From Streptomyces nymphaeiformis (lineage in GTDB: Bacteria; Actinomycetota; Actinomycetes; Streptomycetales; Streptomycetaceae), in contig NZ_JACHJY010000005.1 in NCBI RefSeq assembly GCF_014203895.1, forward strand, positions 1 to 64,000: 64,000 nt of DNA. The letters run 5' to 3'. Shown in pieces: positions 34,199 through 45,805 of the stretch. How positions within the stretch are numbered: the stretch's first letter is position 1; every line of letters starts with the position of its first letter. The position numbers were made by a program, and so were the translations under genes. Under the pieces are notes generated by a model, which ran no database searches, was not told the DNA's origin, and saw only the letters and a program-made list of their open reading frames with translations.

Positions 34199-37100
34199 TT
34201 ACGCAGGTCTAAGACTGCCATGTCCACGGCCGTCGGTACGCATCGGCATGGCAGTGCCGGGACTCCGCAGCGCCCGGAGGGTCTCCGGGCCGAGCAGCGG
34301 GGCCCAGTCGGCGGGGGCGGCGACGGTCCAGGCGCCGAGGAGCGCGGCGAAGGCGGGCCGCTCGCGGACGGCTCCGGCGAGGGCCCGGTCGAGCCACCAG
34401 GCGCCCTCGGGGGTACGGACGCACAGCGCGCCGACCCGGTGGGTCAGCTCCCGGGTGCGCGGGACGGTGCGCAGCTCCGCGCCCTCCGCGGCGGCCTGCA
34501 GGAGGGCCTCCAGGACGGTGAGCTGTCCGGCCTCGGCCTCGTACCGCTCGTGCTCCAGGAGTACGTCGAGCAGTTCGGCCCGCAGGTGGCGGGAGGCGCC
34601 GGTGCCGGGAGCGGCGAGGACGGGGGCGAGGGCGCGCCTGAGCGGGGCGGGGCGGCCCCGGATGAGGCCTGTGACCAGCGGGAAGAGGATCGCCCTTGCG
34701 GCGGGGCCGTCCTCGAAGCGGCGGTCGACGAAGGCGGCGACCAGCGGGGCGCCCTCGGGGTGGCGGGCGGCGTAGTCGCGGACGAGGGCGGCGATCCGGC
34801 GGGCGAGGGCGGGCGTGTCGACCTCCGCGAGGGCCCGCAGGGCGGCGGCCGGGGCCTCGCCGGTGCCGATCAGCCGGGCCCGGAAGGCCGTGAGGACCTC
34901 CTCGGGGTGGGTCGGGAGGGCCTCGGTCAGGGCGGCGGCGGGCACCCGGAGCTCGGCCACGGCACGGGGCAGGTGGCGGGAGCGGGTGTGCGGGTCGCGG
35001 ACGAGGAGTCCGAGGGCGGGACCGTGGAGGGTCTGGTCGCCGGGGCGGGCGAGCAGGGCGAGGGCGGCGTAGCGGAGGAGCTCTCGGTCGGCGGAGGTGG
35101 CGGCGTGTCCGGCGGCCAGGTGTCCGTACGCGGCGGCCGCGACGCGCCGCTCCGGGCGCCCGTCGTCGTGGGCCCAGCGGTCGACGGCCCGGCAGAGCGC
35201 GGAGGGCTCGTCCTCGGCGAGCGCGGCGAGGAGGCCGTCGGCGAGGGGGTGGGCGGTGGCGACGAGCGCCTCGCAGAGGTCGTCGACGGCGAGCCGGCGG
35301 TGGGTGTGCAGGAGGGCTTGGGCGGCGCGGGCGACGTCGGGCCGGGGGTCGCCGAACCAGCGGCACAGGAGCGGCTGGACGCCCCGGGGATCGGCGGCCA
35401 GCTTCGCGGCGACGGCGTCGAGGCTCCGGCCCCCGAGCCGCCTCAGCAGATCGATCCGCTCGTCCTCTCCGACGGGCAGCGCCAGCCAGAAGTCCGTCCC
35501 GAAGGAGACGAAGACGGGATGGTGCTCCGGGTGGGCCCCGACCTGATCCGCGAGCAGCCGCAGGACGGGCAGGTACGGCCGCGGATCCGGCACGCGCCGC
35601 ACGCTCTCCCCGAGCAACCGCGCGGCCCACCAGGCCCCGTCCCCGCCCTGCCCCTCCCGGGCGAACCGCCCGAGCGCCTCGACGAGCCCGGTCAGCCGAG
35701 GCGCGAGCCCTGCGACCCCCCGCTCCCGGTGGAGCAGCAGCAGCGCCTGCGACACGGGCCCGATCCGGTGCCGGGGCACGGGCAGCCGCCCACCGGCGGC
35801 CTGCTCTCCGGCGCCCGGACCGGCCCCGCCTGGCCGGTCGGCCGCGCCGGACGCCCAGGACACACCGGCCCCCGCGGCCCCGCCGACCGCGCCGGTGGCA
35901 CCCGGACCGCCAGGGACACCCGGCCCGCCGGGCACACCGGGCTCGGCCGAGCCCGCGGCCCCGCCGGGCGCGCCGGTGGCGTCGCCCGGACCTGCAGGGG
36001 CGCCGGCCCCGGTGGGCGCCTCGGGTGCCGCGTGCCTGCCCCTGCTCCGCCTCGCGGGACCGCCGGGCGAGCGGGGCGGCTCCGTGGGCCCGGCTCCGTG
36101 GACCAGGGCGTGCAGGGCCGTGTCCAGGTCCAGGTGGGCGGCCTGGACCCAGTCGGCGAGTTCCTCGTGGGCGAAGCGGTAGCCGGAGCCCGCCGGGACG
36201 AGGAGGCCCTCGGTGAGGACGGCCGAGGCCCAGCCCTCCCGCCAGGGGAACAGCTCCTCGAAGGAGGCCCGGTCGAGGACGCCGTGCCCGGGGCCGAGGC
36301 AGCGGCGGGCCGCCTCGTGCAGCCGGCCGGTCACGCGCGCGGCGAGCCGGCGGACGGCGGTCCCCCGGGGCAGGGGGCGCGAGCCCGCGGCGATCCTGAC
36401 GGCGGTCCGCAGGCACATCAGGTCCAGGTAGGCCGTGAAGATCTCCTCGCGCCCGGGCCGTCCCGGCACCTCCCCCGGCAGCGCCGCCCGCACCTCGGCG
36501 AGCAGCCGCAGGGCCAGCGGGTGCCGGGCGTCCGCCGGGGCGAGGTCCGTCTCCCCGATCCCGTAGCCCTCGCGTACGGCACGGGCCTCCGCCTCGGAGT
36601 ACGGCCCGAGGACGACTGCGGCGGGCACGGCGTCGCCGGTGCCGGTCACGGCCCGGCCCGGGTCTCCCGCCGGCCGGTGCAGCGCCCCCGGGCCGTACAG
36701 CGCGCCGGCCTGTTCCCAGTGCTCCGGGCGGCAGGCCGTGACGAGCCGGGCCCCGTGGGCGCGGAGCCAGCGCTCCGTGGCCGTCGTCCAGTCGGCGAGG
36801 CGGTGGGTGAGGAGCGGGGGCATCTCCTCGGGGCCGTCGAGGACGACGAGGAGCGGGCGGCCCGCGTCGCGGGCGAGGGCGGCGGCCCGCTCCGGGGTGG
36901 CGGTCGTGGTGTCGCCGAGCGCCCCGGACGCGGCGACGATCCGCCCGGCCTGGTGGAGGGCGCGGCCGACGGCGTCGGCGAGCGAGCGGTCCTCGGCGCG
37001 CAGGTCGGCGCCGCGCAGCCGGACGGTGGGGGCGGGTGCGGCGCCCCGGGTGCGCCGGGCGCAGAGCGCGGCGAGGGCGGTGGTGCGGCCGGTGCCGGGG

Positions 37101-37915
37101 GCGCCGACGAGGGCGAGGACGGGGGCGTCGCCGGCCGTGAAGCGGGCGAACTCACGGACGCAGTCGGGCCGTTCGACCGGCTCGGGCCAGGGGTCGGGCT
37201 CGCGTACGGGCCCGGTGGAGGTGGCGGTGAGTTCCAGGATCGCGGCGAGGTTGAGGTCGGGTCCGTAGGCGGGGACGGTGGCCGCGTTGCGCCGCAGCAG
37301 GGCGGTGAGCGGGTCGGCGGGCCGTGGCGGCACAACGGCCGGCCCCTCGTGGTGCGGCCCGGCGGGACGGACCGGCACGGCGTACCCGGCGGCCCGGCGG
37401 TCGCCGCGCAGGGCGGTGCCGAGGACGGCGAGGACGGTGCCGGTGACGGTGTCGAGGACGGGCCCGCCGGCGGCCTGGCCGCCGCGGCGGAGCACTTCGG
37501 CGCCCTCGGTGCCGATGGCGAGTTCGAGGGCGTCGGCGAGGGCGTGGAAGCGGTCGGCGGCGGTGTACGTGACGGAGGCGGGGCCGAGGACGCGGGCCTC
37601 GCGCCAGCCCTGGGCGGCGATCCGTACGTATGTGCCGGGCTCGATCTCGGGCCGGGTCGCGAGCGGCAGCGGGCGGCCGCCGAGCCCTTCGGTGCGGACG
37701 AGCGCGAGGCCGCTCTCGGGCAGTGGGGTGACGGCCTCGGCCTCGGCGAGGCAGCTGCGGTCGCCGGGGGCGTGCAGGACGACACGGCTGAGCCCGTCGA
37801 CGGCTTCGTGGCTGGTGACGACCGTTCCGTGGTGGTCGGCGAGGAAACCGGTGCCGCGTGGCCGGCCCGCCAGATCGCAGATCCGCACCAGCGTCGCCAG
37901 GTCCCCGCGTCCCAT
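34199..37915 (-). CDS. Trypsin-like pseudoprotease / STAND (NACHT-like) ATPase / helical-repeat protein
   Basis: This is a 1238-residue multidomain protein. Residues 1-185 follow a trypsin fold (GTGFLADHHGTVVTSHEAV with His36) but the Asp position reads SGLALV (Gly69) and the usual GDSGGP reads QAAGGP (Ala149), so it is probably catalytically dead. Residues 262-600 form a STAND/NACHT-like ATPase with Walker A GAPGTGRTT (Arg277 in place of Lys), Walker B LLVVLD (355-360) and a FAHEELADW winged-helix segment near 581. Residues 610-712 are a Gly/Pro/Ala collagen-like linker. The rest is HEAT-like helices. The ATG at 37915 is chosen because the protease-like domain starts there; TACCGT ends 8 bases before it, hinting at a leaderless mRNA. 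Trypsin-STAND proteins are known from bacterial conflict systems; the function here is unknown. Confidence 0.85.
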   Translation of the reverse strand: MGRGDLATLVRICDLAGRPRGTGFLADHHGTVVTSHEAVDGLSRVVLHAPGDRSCLAEAEAVTPLPESGLALVRTEGLGGRPLPLATRPEIEPGTYVRIAAQGWREARVLGPASVTYTAADRFHALADALELAIGTEGAEVLRRGGQAAGGPVLDTVTGTVLAVLGTALRGDRRAAGYAVPVRPAGPHHEGPAVVPPRPADPLTALLRRNAATVPAYGPDLNLAAILELTATSTGPVREPDPWPEPVERPDCVREFARFTAGDAPVLALVGAPGTGRTTALAALCARRTRGAAPAPTVRLRGADLRAEDRSLADAVGRALHQAGRIVAASGALGDTTTATPERAAALARDAGRPLLVVLDGPEEMPPLLTHRLADWTTATERWLRAHGARLVTACRPEHWEQAGALYGPGALHRPAGDPGRAVTGTGDAVPAAVVLGPYSEAEARAVREGYGIGETDLAPADARHPLALRLLAEVRAALPGEVPGRPGREEIFTAYLDLMCLRTAVRIAAGSRPLPRGTAVRRLAARVTGRLHEAARRCLGPGHGVLDRASFEELFPWREGWASAVLTEGLLVPAGSGYRFAHEELADWVQAAHLDLDTALHALVHGAGPTEPPRSPGGPARRSRGRHAAPEAPTGAGAPAGPGDATGAPGGAAGSAEPGVPGGPGVPGGPGATGAVGGAAGAGVSWASGAADRPGGAGPGAGEQAAGGRLPVPRHRIGPVSQALLLLHRERGVAGLAPRLTGLVEALGRFAREGQGGDGAWWAARLLGESVRRVPDPRPYLPVLRLLADQVGAHPEHHPVFVSFGTDFWLALPVGEDERIDLLRRLGGRSLDAVAAKLAADPRGVQPLLCRWFGDPRPDVARAAQALLHTHRRLAVDDLCEALVATAHPLADGLLAALAEDEPSALCRAVDRWAHDDGRPERRVAAAAYGHLAAGHAATSADRELLRYAALALLARPGDQTLHGPALGLLVRDPHTRSRHLPRAVAELRVPAAALTEALPTHPEEVLTAFRARLIGTGEAPAAALRALAEVDTPALARRIAALVRDYAARHPEGAPLVAAFVDRRFEDGPAARAILFPLVTGLIRGRPAPLRRALAPVLAAPGTGASRHLRAELLDVLLEHERYEAEAGQLTVLEALLQAAAEGAELRTVPRTRELTHRVGALCVRTPEGAWWLDRALAGAVRERPAFAALLGAWTVAAPADWAPLLGPETLRALRSPGTAMPMRTDGRGHGSLRPA

Positions 37916-38072
37916 GGTGTCGACGGTAGGCGGCCGGTGATCACCCGGAGGCGCCCGCGGGGAAACGCGCCCCCCGACACTCCCCCGTTCACTCCGAGCG
38001 CCTCCCCGATGGGGTGAATTTCGGCGGCTCGGCAGGACAGGATCGGTCCGGGGGAAACCGAGGGGGGAAAGA

Positions 38073-38108
38073 CGTGGGGGCGGGCACGCGTGCGTGCCCG
38101 CCCCCACG
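38073..38108 (-). terminator. Terminator of the truB operon
   Basis: The arms 38073-38089 and 38092-38108 form a 17-bp perfect stem 28 bases after the truB stop. The minus-strand RNA continues with UCUUUCCCCCC. It separates the rimP-truB operon from the STAND-like gene. Confidence 0.85.
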
Positions 38109-38135
38109 ACGAAGCCCTACGACAGGGCCCTCGGC

Positions 38136-39035
38136 TCAGCCGAAGACCGCCAGGCTCTTCGCCTTGCCGCGCTGGTCCTCGACCAGCGCGAGCAGCTTCC
38201 CCTCGGGTCCGAAGACCGCGACGGGCCCCTTGGGGTACTCCGGCATCTCCAGGCGGACGCCGTTGAGCAGCAGCTTGGCGCGCTTCTCGTCGACGTCCCA
38301 GCGCGGGAACGCCGCCGCGGCCGCGTCGGCGACCGGCATGACCGTGAGGTCCTCCTGGAGCTGGTCCAGGGTGCGGGCGCTGTCCAGCTTGTACGGGCCG
38401 ACCCGGGTGCGCCGCAGCGCGGTCAGGTGGCCGCCGACGCCGAGCCCGGCGCCGAGGTCACGGGCGAGCGCCCGGATGTACGTACCGGAGGAGCACACCA
38501 CCGAGACGACCAGGTCGACGACGGGCGTGCCGTCCTCGGCCGTGGCCTCGCGGACGTCGTACATCCGGAAGGAGGAGACGGTGACCGGGCGGGCCGGGAT
38601 CTCGAACTCCTCGCCGCCGCGCACGCGCGCGTACGACCGCTTGCCGTCGATCTTGATCGCGGAGACCTTCGACGGCACCTGCATGATGGCGCCGGTCAGC
38701 TCGGCGACGCCCGCGTCGATCTGCTCGCGGGTGACCTTCGAAGCGTCGGCCGACGCCGTGATCTCGCCCTCGGCGTCGTCGGTGATCGTCGTCTGTCCCA
38801 GGCGGATGGTGCCCAGGTACTCCTTCTCGGTCAGCGCGAGGTGACCGAGGAGCTTGGTCGCCCGCTCCACGCCGAGGACGAGGACGCCCGTGGCCATGGG
38901 GTCGAGCGTGCCGGCGTGGCCGACGCGGCGGGTCTTGGCGATCCCCCGCATCTTGGCCACGACGTCGTGCGAAGTGAAGCCCGACGGCTTGTCGACGATG
39001 ACAAGCCCGTCGGGCGTCTTTCCCGAGGTGCTCAT
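38136..39035 (-). CDS. truB: tRNA pseudouridine(55) synthase
   Basis: It converts U55 of tRNA to pseudouridine. The product is 299 residues, with the catalytic motif GHAGTLDPMATGVLVL (Asp about 43) and the RNA-binding segments GTIRLGQTTITDD and YIRALARDLG, plus a C-terminal PUA-like domain ending in VEDQRGKAKSLAVFG. The ATG at 39035 overlaps the rbfA stop by four bases. It is the last gene of the rimP-nusA-ylxR-infB-DUF503-rbfA-truB run. Confidence 0.97.
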   Translation of the reverse strand: MSTSGKTPDGLVIVDKPSGFTSHDVVAKMRGIAKTRRVGHAGTLDPMATGVLVLGVERATKLLGHLALTEKEYLGTIRLGQTTITDDAEGEITASADASKVTREQIDAGVAELTGAIMQVPSKVSAIKIDGKRSYARVRGGEEFEIPARPVTVSSFRMYDVREATAEDGTPVVDLVVSVVCSSGTYIRALARDLGAGLGVGGHLTALRRTRVGPYKLDSARTLDQLQEDLTVMPVADAAAAAFPRWDVDEKRAKLLLNGVRLEMPEYPKGPVAVFGPEGKLLALVEDQRGKAKSLAVFG

Positions 39036-39472
39036 TCGGCGGCTTCGTCCTCGCCCGGCTTCTTGTAGGGGTCGGCGTCGCCCGCGAAGGTGGCGCCCGA
39101 GGACGCCTCCCGCACCTGGGCGTCCGAGGCCCGCGCCTTGTCGAGGAGGTCCTCGATGGTGCGGGCGTTCTCCGGGAGGGCGTCGGCCACGAAGGCCAGG
39201 GTGGGGGTGAACTTGGTCCCCGCCGCCCGGCCCACGGCCGAACGGAGGATGCCCTTGGCGCTCTCCAGACCGGCCGCGGCGCTCGCACGGTCCTCGTCGT
39301 CGCCGTAGACCGTGTAGAAGACCGTGGCCTCCCGCAGGTCGCCGGTGACGCGGGTGTCCGTGATGGTCACGTGCGTGCCCAGGCGGGGGTCCTTGATGCC
39401 GCGCTGCAGCTTCTCGGCGACCACCTCCCGGATGAGGTCCGCCAGCTTCTTCGCCCGCGCGTTGTCGGCCAC
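39032..39472 (-). CDS. rbfA: 30S ribosome-binding factor A
   Basis: The 146-residue KH-type protein is needed for late 16S rRNA maturation and cold adaptation. It has the family N-terminus (ARAKKLADLIREVVAEKLQRGIKDPRLG), then THVTITDTRVTGDLREATVFYTVYG and FVADALPENARTIEDLLDKA. An acidic C-terminal tail of about 20 residues goes beyond the core. The start is GTG at 39472 with GAAGGAGAAGG upstream. It overlaps truB by ATGA and follows the DUF503 gene by 30 bases. Confidence 0.97.
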   Translation of the reverse strand: MADNARAKKLADLIREVVAEKLQRGIKDPRLGTHVTITDTRVTGDLREATVFYTVYGDDEDRASAAAGLESAKGILRSAVGRAAGTKFTPTLAFVADALPENARTIEDLLDKARASDAQVREASSGATFAGDADPYKKPGEDEAAE

Positions 39473-39502
39473 TGGTCCTTCTCCTTCTTTGCCTTGCTCA
39501 AA

Positions 39503-39796
39503 TCAGTCTTCATCAGTGTGGAGCCTTCGGCGCACCGAAAGGAGTTCCACCTCCGGCCGTGCGGCGACGAGCCGCTCACAGCGGTCGAGCACGTCCGATA
39601 CGAACCCCGCGTCCCCGGACACCAGCGCGACGCCGAGACGGGCTCTGCGATGGAGGTCCTGGTCGCCCACCTCTGCCGCGCTCACGGAGAACTTGCGCTG
39701 GAGCTCGGCGACGATGGGCCGGACGACGGAGCGTTTCTCCTTCAGCGAGTGGACGTCGCCGAGGAGCAGGTCGAAGGACAGAGTCCCCACGTACAT
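39503..39796 (-). CDS. DUF503 (YlxP-like) small protein
   Basis: The 97-residue protein is of ferredoxin-like fold by family. It shows the typical start MYVGTLSFDLLLGDVHSLKEKRSVVRPIV and the RFSVSAAEVG-like strand. The ATG at 39796 is preferred on homology although its ribosome site is weak; upstream in-frame codons (to 39874) look non-coding and run toward the infB terminator. DUF503 proteins sit between infB and rbfA in most Gram-positive bacteria and are suspected to act in ribosome assembly; no biochemical role is established. Confidence 0.88.
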   Translation of the reverse strand: MYVGTLSFDLLLGDVHSLKEKRSVVRPIVAELQRKFSVSAAEVGDQDLHRRARLGVALVSGDAGFVSDVLDRCERLVAARPEVELLSVRRRLHTDED

Positions 39797-39882
39797 GCGG
39801 TGCCGGATGTCCCGCCGGTTCGGGTTCGGTGGCCTGCCACGCCGTCGCTTGGCAGGGACACCAGAACCGTACACGCAACGGC

Positions 39883-39924
39883 CGGGGCCGATCGACGGAA
39901 ATACTTCCGCCGACCGGCCCCGGA
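39883..39924 (-). terminator. Terminator hairpin after infB
   Basis: The 19-base arms 39883-39901 and 39906-39924 have two non-Watson-Crick positions. On the minus-strand RNA these become G-U wobble pairs, while on the plus strand they would be A-C mismatches. The hairpin is therefore built for the leftward transcript, 15 bases after the infB stop. Read-through must feed DUF503-rbfA-truB unless they have their own promoter. Confidence 0.7.
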
Positions 39925-39938
39925 CGCAGCCCTACGCG

Positions 39939-43028
<3,090 letters not shown>

Positions 43029-43176
43029 TTCGCTCCTTTTAGGTCCGGTTACCGCCGGACCGTCGCTACTTCATGGGCGTACTCATCGCGTACTCATCGA
43101 GTGCTCATCGCAATCTCGACCTACTTCCAACTCGCGAGGTACCTGACCGCACGGTGTTCCGTGCCGTACATCTTGT

Positions 43177-43458
43177 TCACTGCGGTGCCGACTGCTCGAC
43201 GTGGTGGCGGAGCGCCTCGGTGTCGAGCGGTCCCTGGACCTTGAAGGCCCTCGGGAAAGCCCGACGGCGTACCGCCAGGTCGAGACAGACCACGGCGGGG
43301 TGCAGGTACGCACCCCGGCCGGGCAGCGTACCGCGATGATCAGGAACACACTCGTCCTTGTTCATCACGATCCGCAGCAGATCGCTCTTGGCCGCTCGCT
43401 CCCGGCATCCCACACAGGTTCGCTCAGGGCACGCGCAGGCATGCGTCCGGCCAGACAC
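43177..43458 (-). CDS. ylxR: YlxR-family RNA-binding/nucleoid-associated protein
   Basis: The product is 93 residues from the GTG at 43458, chosen because GGGGAGG lies 11 bases upstream; the frame is open to 43524 but that region has no ribosome site. The signature RTCVGCRERAAKSDLLRIV and the later LPGRGAYLHP are diagnostic of YlxR (DUF448). The protein lies between nusA and infB in most bacteria. It has been proposed to bind nucleic acid or act as a regulator and RNase P modulator; roles vary between species. Confidence 0.9.
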   Translation of the reverse strand: MSGRTHACACPERTCVGCRERAAKSDLLRIVMNKDECVPDHRGTLPGRGAYLHPAVVCLDLAVRRRAFPRAFKVQGPLDTEALRHHVEQSAPQ

Positions 43459-43532
43459 GGTTAAGTCTACCTCCCCGTACCGACCCCACCCGTTTGGGGC
43501 AAGAATCGAACAGTTGTTGGCCAAAAACGGTC

Positions 43533-44528
43533 TCAGTCCCGCTGCTCGGCCGGCTCCGTGTCCGGACGGATGTCGATCCGCCAGCCGGTGAGGCGCGCGG
43601 CGAGGCGGGCGTTCTGGCCCTCCTTGCCGATCGCCAGCGACAGCTGGTAGTCCGGCACCGTCACACGGGCGGAACGGGCGGCGAGGTCGACGATCTCGAC
43701 CTTGGAGACCCGCGCCGGGGACAGCGCGTTCGCCACCATCTCGGCCGGGTCGTCCGACCAGTCGACGATGTCGATCTTCTCGCCGAGCAGCTCCGCCATC
43801 ACGTTGCGGACGCGGCTGCCCATCGGGCCGATGCAGGCGCCCTTGGGGTTCAGGCCCGAACGGGTGGAACGGACGGCGATCTTGGTGCGGTGACCGGCCT
43901 CACGGGCGATGGCCGCGATCTCGACCGAACCGTCGGCGATCTCCGGCACCTCCAGGGCGAAGAGCTTCTTCACCAGGTTGGGGTGCGTGCGCGAGAGGGT
44001 GACGGACGGACCGCGGACGCCCTTCGCCACCCGGACGACGTACGTGCGCAGCCGCAGACCGTGCGTGTACTCCTCGCCCGGCACCTGCTCCTGCACCGGA
44101 AGGATGGCCTCCAGCTTGTCGTCCAGCTTGACGAGGACGTTCTTCGGGTCCTTGCCCTGCTGCACCACACCGGCGACGACGTCGCCCTCGCGGCGCGCGT
44201 ACTCGCCGAAGGTCACGTCGTTCTCGGCGTCCCGCAGCCGCTGCTGGATGACCTGGCGGGCGGTGCTCGCCGCGATCCGGCCGAAGTCCGACGGGGTGTC
44301 GTCGAAGTCCTTGGGCTCCTGGCCCTCCTCCAGGTCGGAGGGGTCCTCCTTCGCCCACACCGTCACGTGGCCGGTGGCCCGGTTCAGCTCCACGCGCGCG
44401 TGGCGGCGGGCGTCGGGGGTGCGGTGGTACGCGATGAGGAGGGCCGACTCGATCGCCTCGACCAGCATCTCGAAGGAGATGTCCTTCTCCTGTGCCAAGC
44501 CCTTCAGGAGCTTCACGTCGATGTCCAC
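43533..44528 (-). CDS. nusA: Transcription termination/antitermination factor NusA
   Basis: The 331-residue protein has an N-terminal RNA polymerase-binding domain (DIDVKLLKGLAQEKDISFEMLVEAIESALLIAYHR), an S1 domain (about 110-180), then two KH domains (GLNPKGACIGPMGSRVRNVMAELLGEKIDIVDWSDDPAE and QLSLAIGKEGQNARLAARLTGW). It lacks the C-terminal acidic repeats of enterobacterial NusA, as is normal for actinobacteria. The start GTG at 44528 is two bases after the rimP stop. Confidence 0.98.
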   Translation of the reverse strand: MDIDVKLLKGLAQEKDISFEMLVEAIESALLIAYHRTPDARRHARVELNRATGHVTVWAKEDPSDLEEGQEPKDFDDTPSDFGRIAASTARQVIQQRLRDAENDVTFGEYARREGDVVAGVVQQGKDPKNVLVKLDDKLEAILPVQEQVPGEEYTHGLRLRTYVVRVAKGVRGPSVTLSRTHPNLVKKLFALEVPEIADGSVEIAAIAREAGHRTKIAVRSTRSGLNPKGACIGPMGSRVRNVMAELLGEKIDIVDWSDDPAEMVANALSPARVSKVEIVDLAARSARVTVPDYQLSLAIGKEGQNARLAARLTGWRIDIRPDTEPAEQRD

Positions 44529-44530
44529 GG

Positions 44531-45028
44531 CTACGCCTCCTCTTCCTTCTTGTCCTTGCGGTTGAACTCGATCTCGACACGCGCCTTGGCGATGTCGGCG
44601 AAAGCGACCCGGCGGGCGGTGGGCTTGCGCCCCTTCACGCCCGGCACCTCCATGTCGAGGCCGTCCTCGTCCACGGCGAGAATGCGCGCGACCAGGTCCC
44701 CGCCCTCGACCAGCTGAAGCTTGGCCAGGCGGCCGGTGGCGCGCACGTAGTGGCGGCGCTCGGTGAGGGGGCGCTCGGCGCCGGGGGAGCTGACTTCGAG
44801 AACGTACTCGCCGTCGCCCATCGCGTCGGTCTCGTCGAGCTTCTCGGAGATCTCGCGGCTCAGCTCGGCGCAGACGTCCAGCTCCACGCCCTCGTCCGAG
44901 TCGACGACGATCCGCAGCAGTCCGCGGCGGCCGGCCCGGGACACCTCGATCTCTTCCAGATCCAGGTCCTTCGCGGCGACGAGCGGCTCCACGAGTCCGC
45001 GCAGCCTGTCGCTCTGGGTGGTGCTCAT
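44531..45028 (-). CDS. rimP: Ribosome maturation factor RimP
   Basis: The 165-residue protein is needed for 30S subunit maturation. The N-terminal alpha/beta domain (LVEPLVAAKDLDLEEIEVSRAGRRGLLRIVVDSDEGVELD) is followed by EYVLEVSSPGAERPLTERRHYVRATGRLAKLQ, the family signature with SSPG. The ATG at 45028 has GAGGAG eight bases upstream; longer in-frame extensions overlap the divergent gene. It is the first gene of the leftward nusA-infB operon and is divergent from a lipoprotein gene across 168 bp. Confidence 0.96.
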   Translation of the reverse strand: MSTTQSDRLRGLVEPLVAAKDLDLEEIEVSRAGRRGLLRIVVDSDEGVELDVCAELSREISEKLDETDAMGDGEYVLEVSSPGAERPLTERRHYVRATGRLAKLQLVEGGDLVARILAVDEDGLDMEVPGVKGRKPTARRVAFADIAKARVEIEFNRKDKKEEEA

Positions 45029-45196
45029 CCGGGTGACTCCTCGGCCGCGTGTGCTGTTGTGGGTTCGTCGCGTGTCAGCACAAAGGGTATCCGGTCCGGG
45101 AGGGTGTTGCCGTCCATCGCCCCGAGGCCCGCGGGTACGCTCGCCTGCGGTGATCTCGACGATCTTCGACGACGGACGGCAGCCGAGGGAGAAGGC

Positions 45197-45805
45197 GTGA
45201 CGACGACGGGCAGGCGTGCGGTCCTGGTGGCGGGCGCCGCGGCGGGGGCGGCCGCCCTCGCGGGCTGCACCTCCGCGCCCGGCGGGCAGCCCCGGCGGCC
45301 GAGCGCCGCCGAACGGGAGGCCGAACGGGTGGCGCGCGCCGAGGCGGCCCTGCGGCTGCGCTCGGTGACAGTGGCGCGGAGCCTGCTGGAACGTTACGAC
45401 GCGACGCTCGCCGCCCACCCGACCCTGACCCCCCGGCTGACGCCGCTGCGGGGCGCGGTGGCGGCACACGCGAAGGCGCTCGGGGAGGGCGGGACCGCGT
45501 CCCCCGCGCCCGGGAGGACGCCGGGCACGGGCGTCTCGGCCGCCGAGCCCGCGGGCCCCGCCACCCCTGCCGCATCCGCCTCCGCATCCGGCTCCGCGAA
45601 TCCCGTCGCCTCCCCCGGGGCCGTACGGGTGGCGGCCGACCCCCGGGCCGCCCTCAGGGAGCTCGCCGCCGCCGAGCGGTCCGCCGCCGACGGGCACGCG
45701 GCCGCGCTGCTCACCGCCCCGCCCGAGTACGCCCGGCTGCTCGCCTCCGTCGCGGCGGCGGGCGCCGCGCACGCCTATCTGCTGACCGAAGGAGCCCGGG
45801 CATGA
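45197..45805 (+). CDS. Lipoprotein with probable Tat signal and ferritin-like C-terminal part
   Basis: The 202-residue protein begins TTTGRRAVLVAGAAAGAAALAGC, a twin-arginine pair followed by a hydrophobic stretch and a LAGC lipobox, so it should be an exported Tat-type lipoprotein. Two helical regions flank a Ser/Ala/Pro linker (about 100-140). The second (RAALRELAAAERSAADGHAAALL..ARLLASVAAAGAAHAYLL) resembles the last helices of ferritin-like DUF4439 proteins. The start is GTG at 45197 behind GGGAGAAGG. It overlaps the next gene by ATGA. The pair may form one extracytoplasmic-cytoplasmic unit; the function is unknown. Confidence 0.8.
   Translation: MTTTGRRAVLVAGAAAGAAALAGCTSAPGGQPRRPSAAEREAERVARAEAALRLRSVTVARSLLERYDATLAAHPTLTPRLTPLRGAVAAHAKALGEGGTASPAPGRTPGTGVSAAEPAGPATPAASASASGSANPVASPGAVRVAADPRAALRELAAAERSAADGHAAALLTAPPEYARLLASVAAAGAAHAYLLTEGARA

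Noticed and set aside
34220..38017. A long plus-strand frame opposite the STAND-like gene (over 1200 codons)
   Set aside because: Composition is Gly/Glu/Arg low complexity typical of the complement of GC-rich coding DNA; the minus strand carries clear domain motifs and codon bias.
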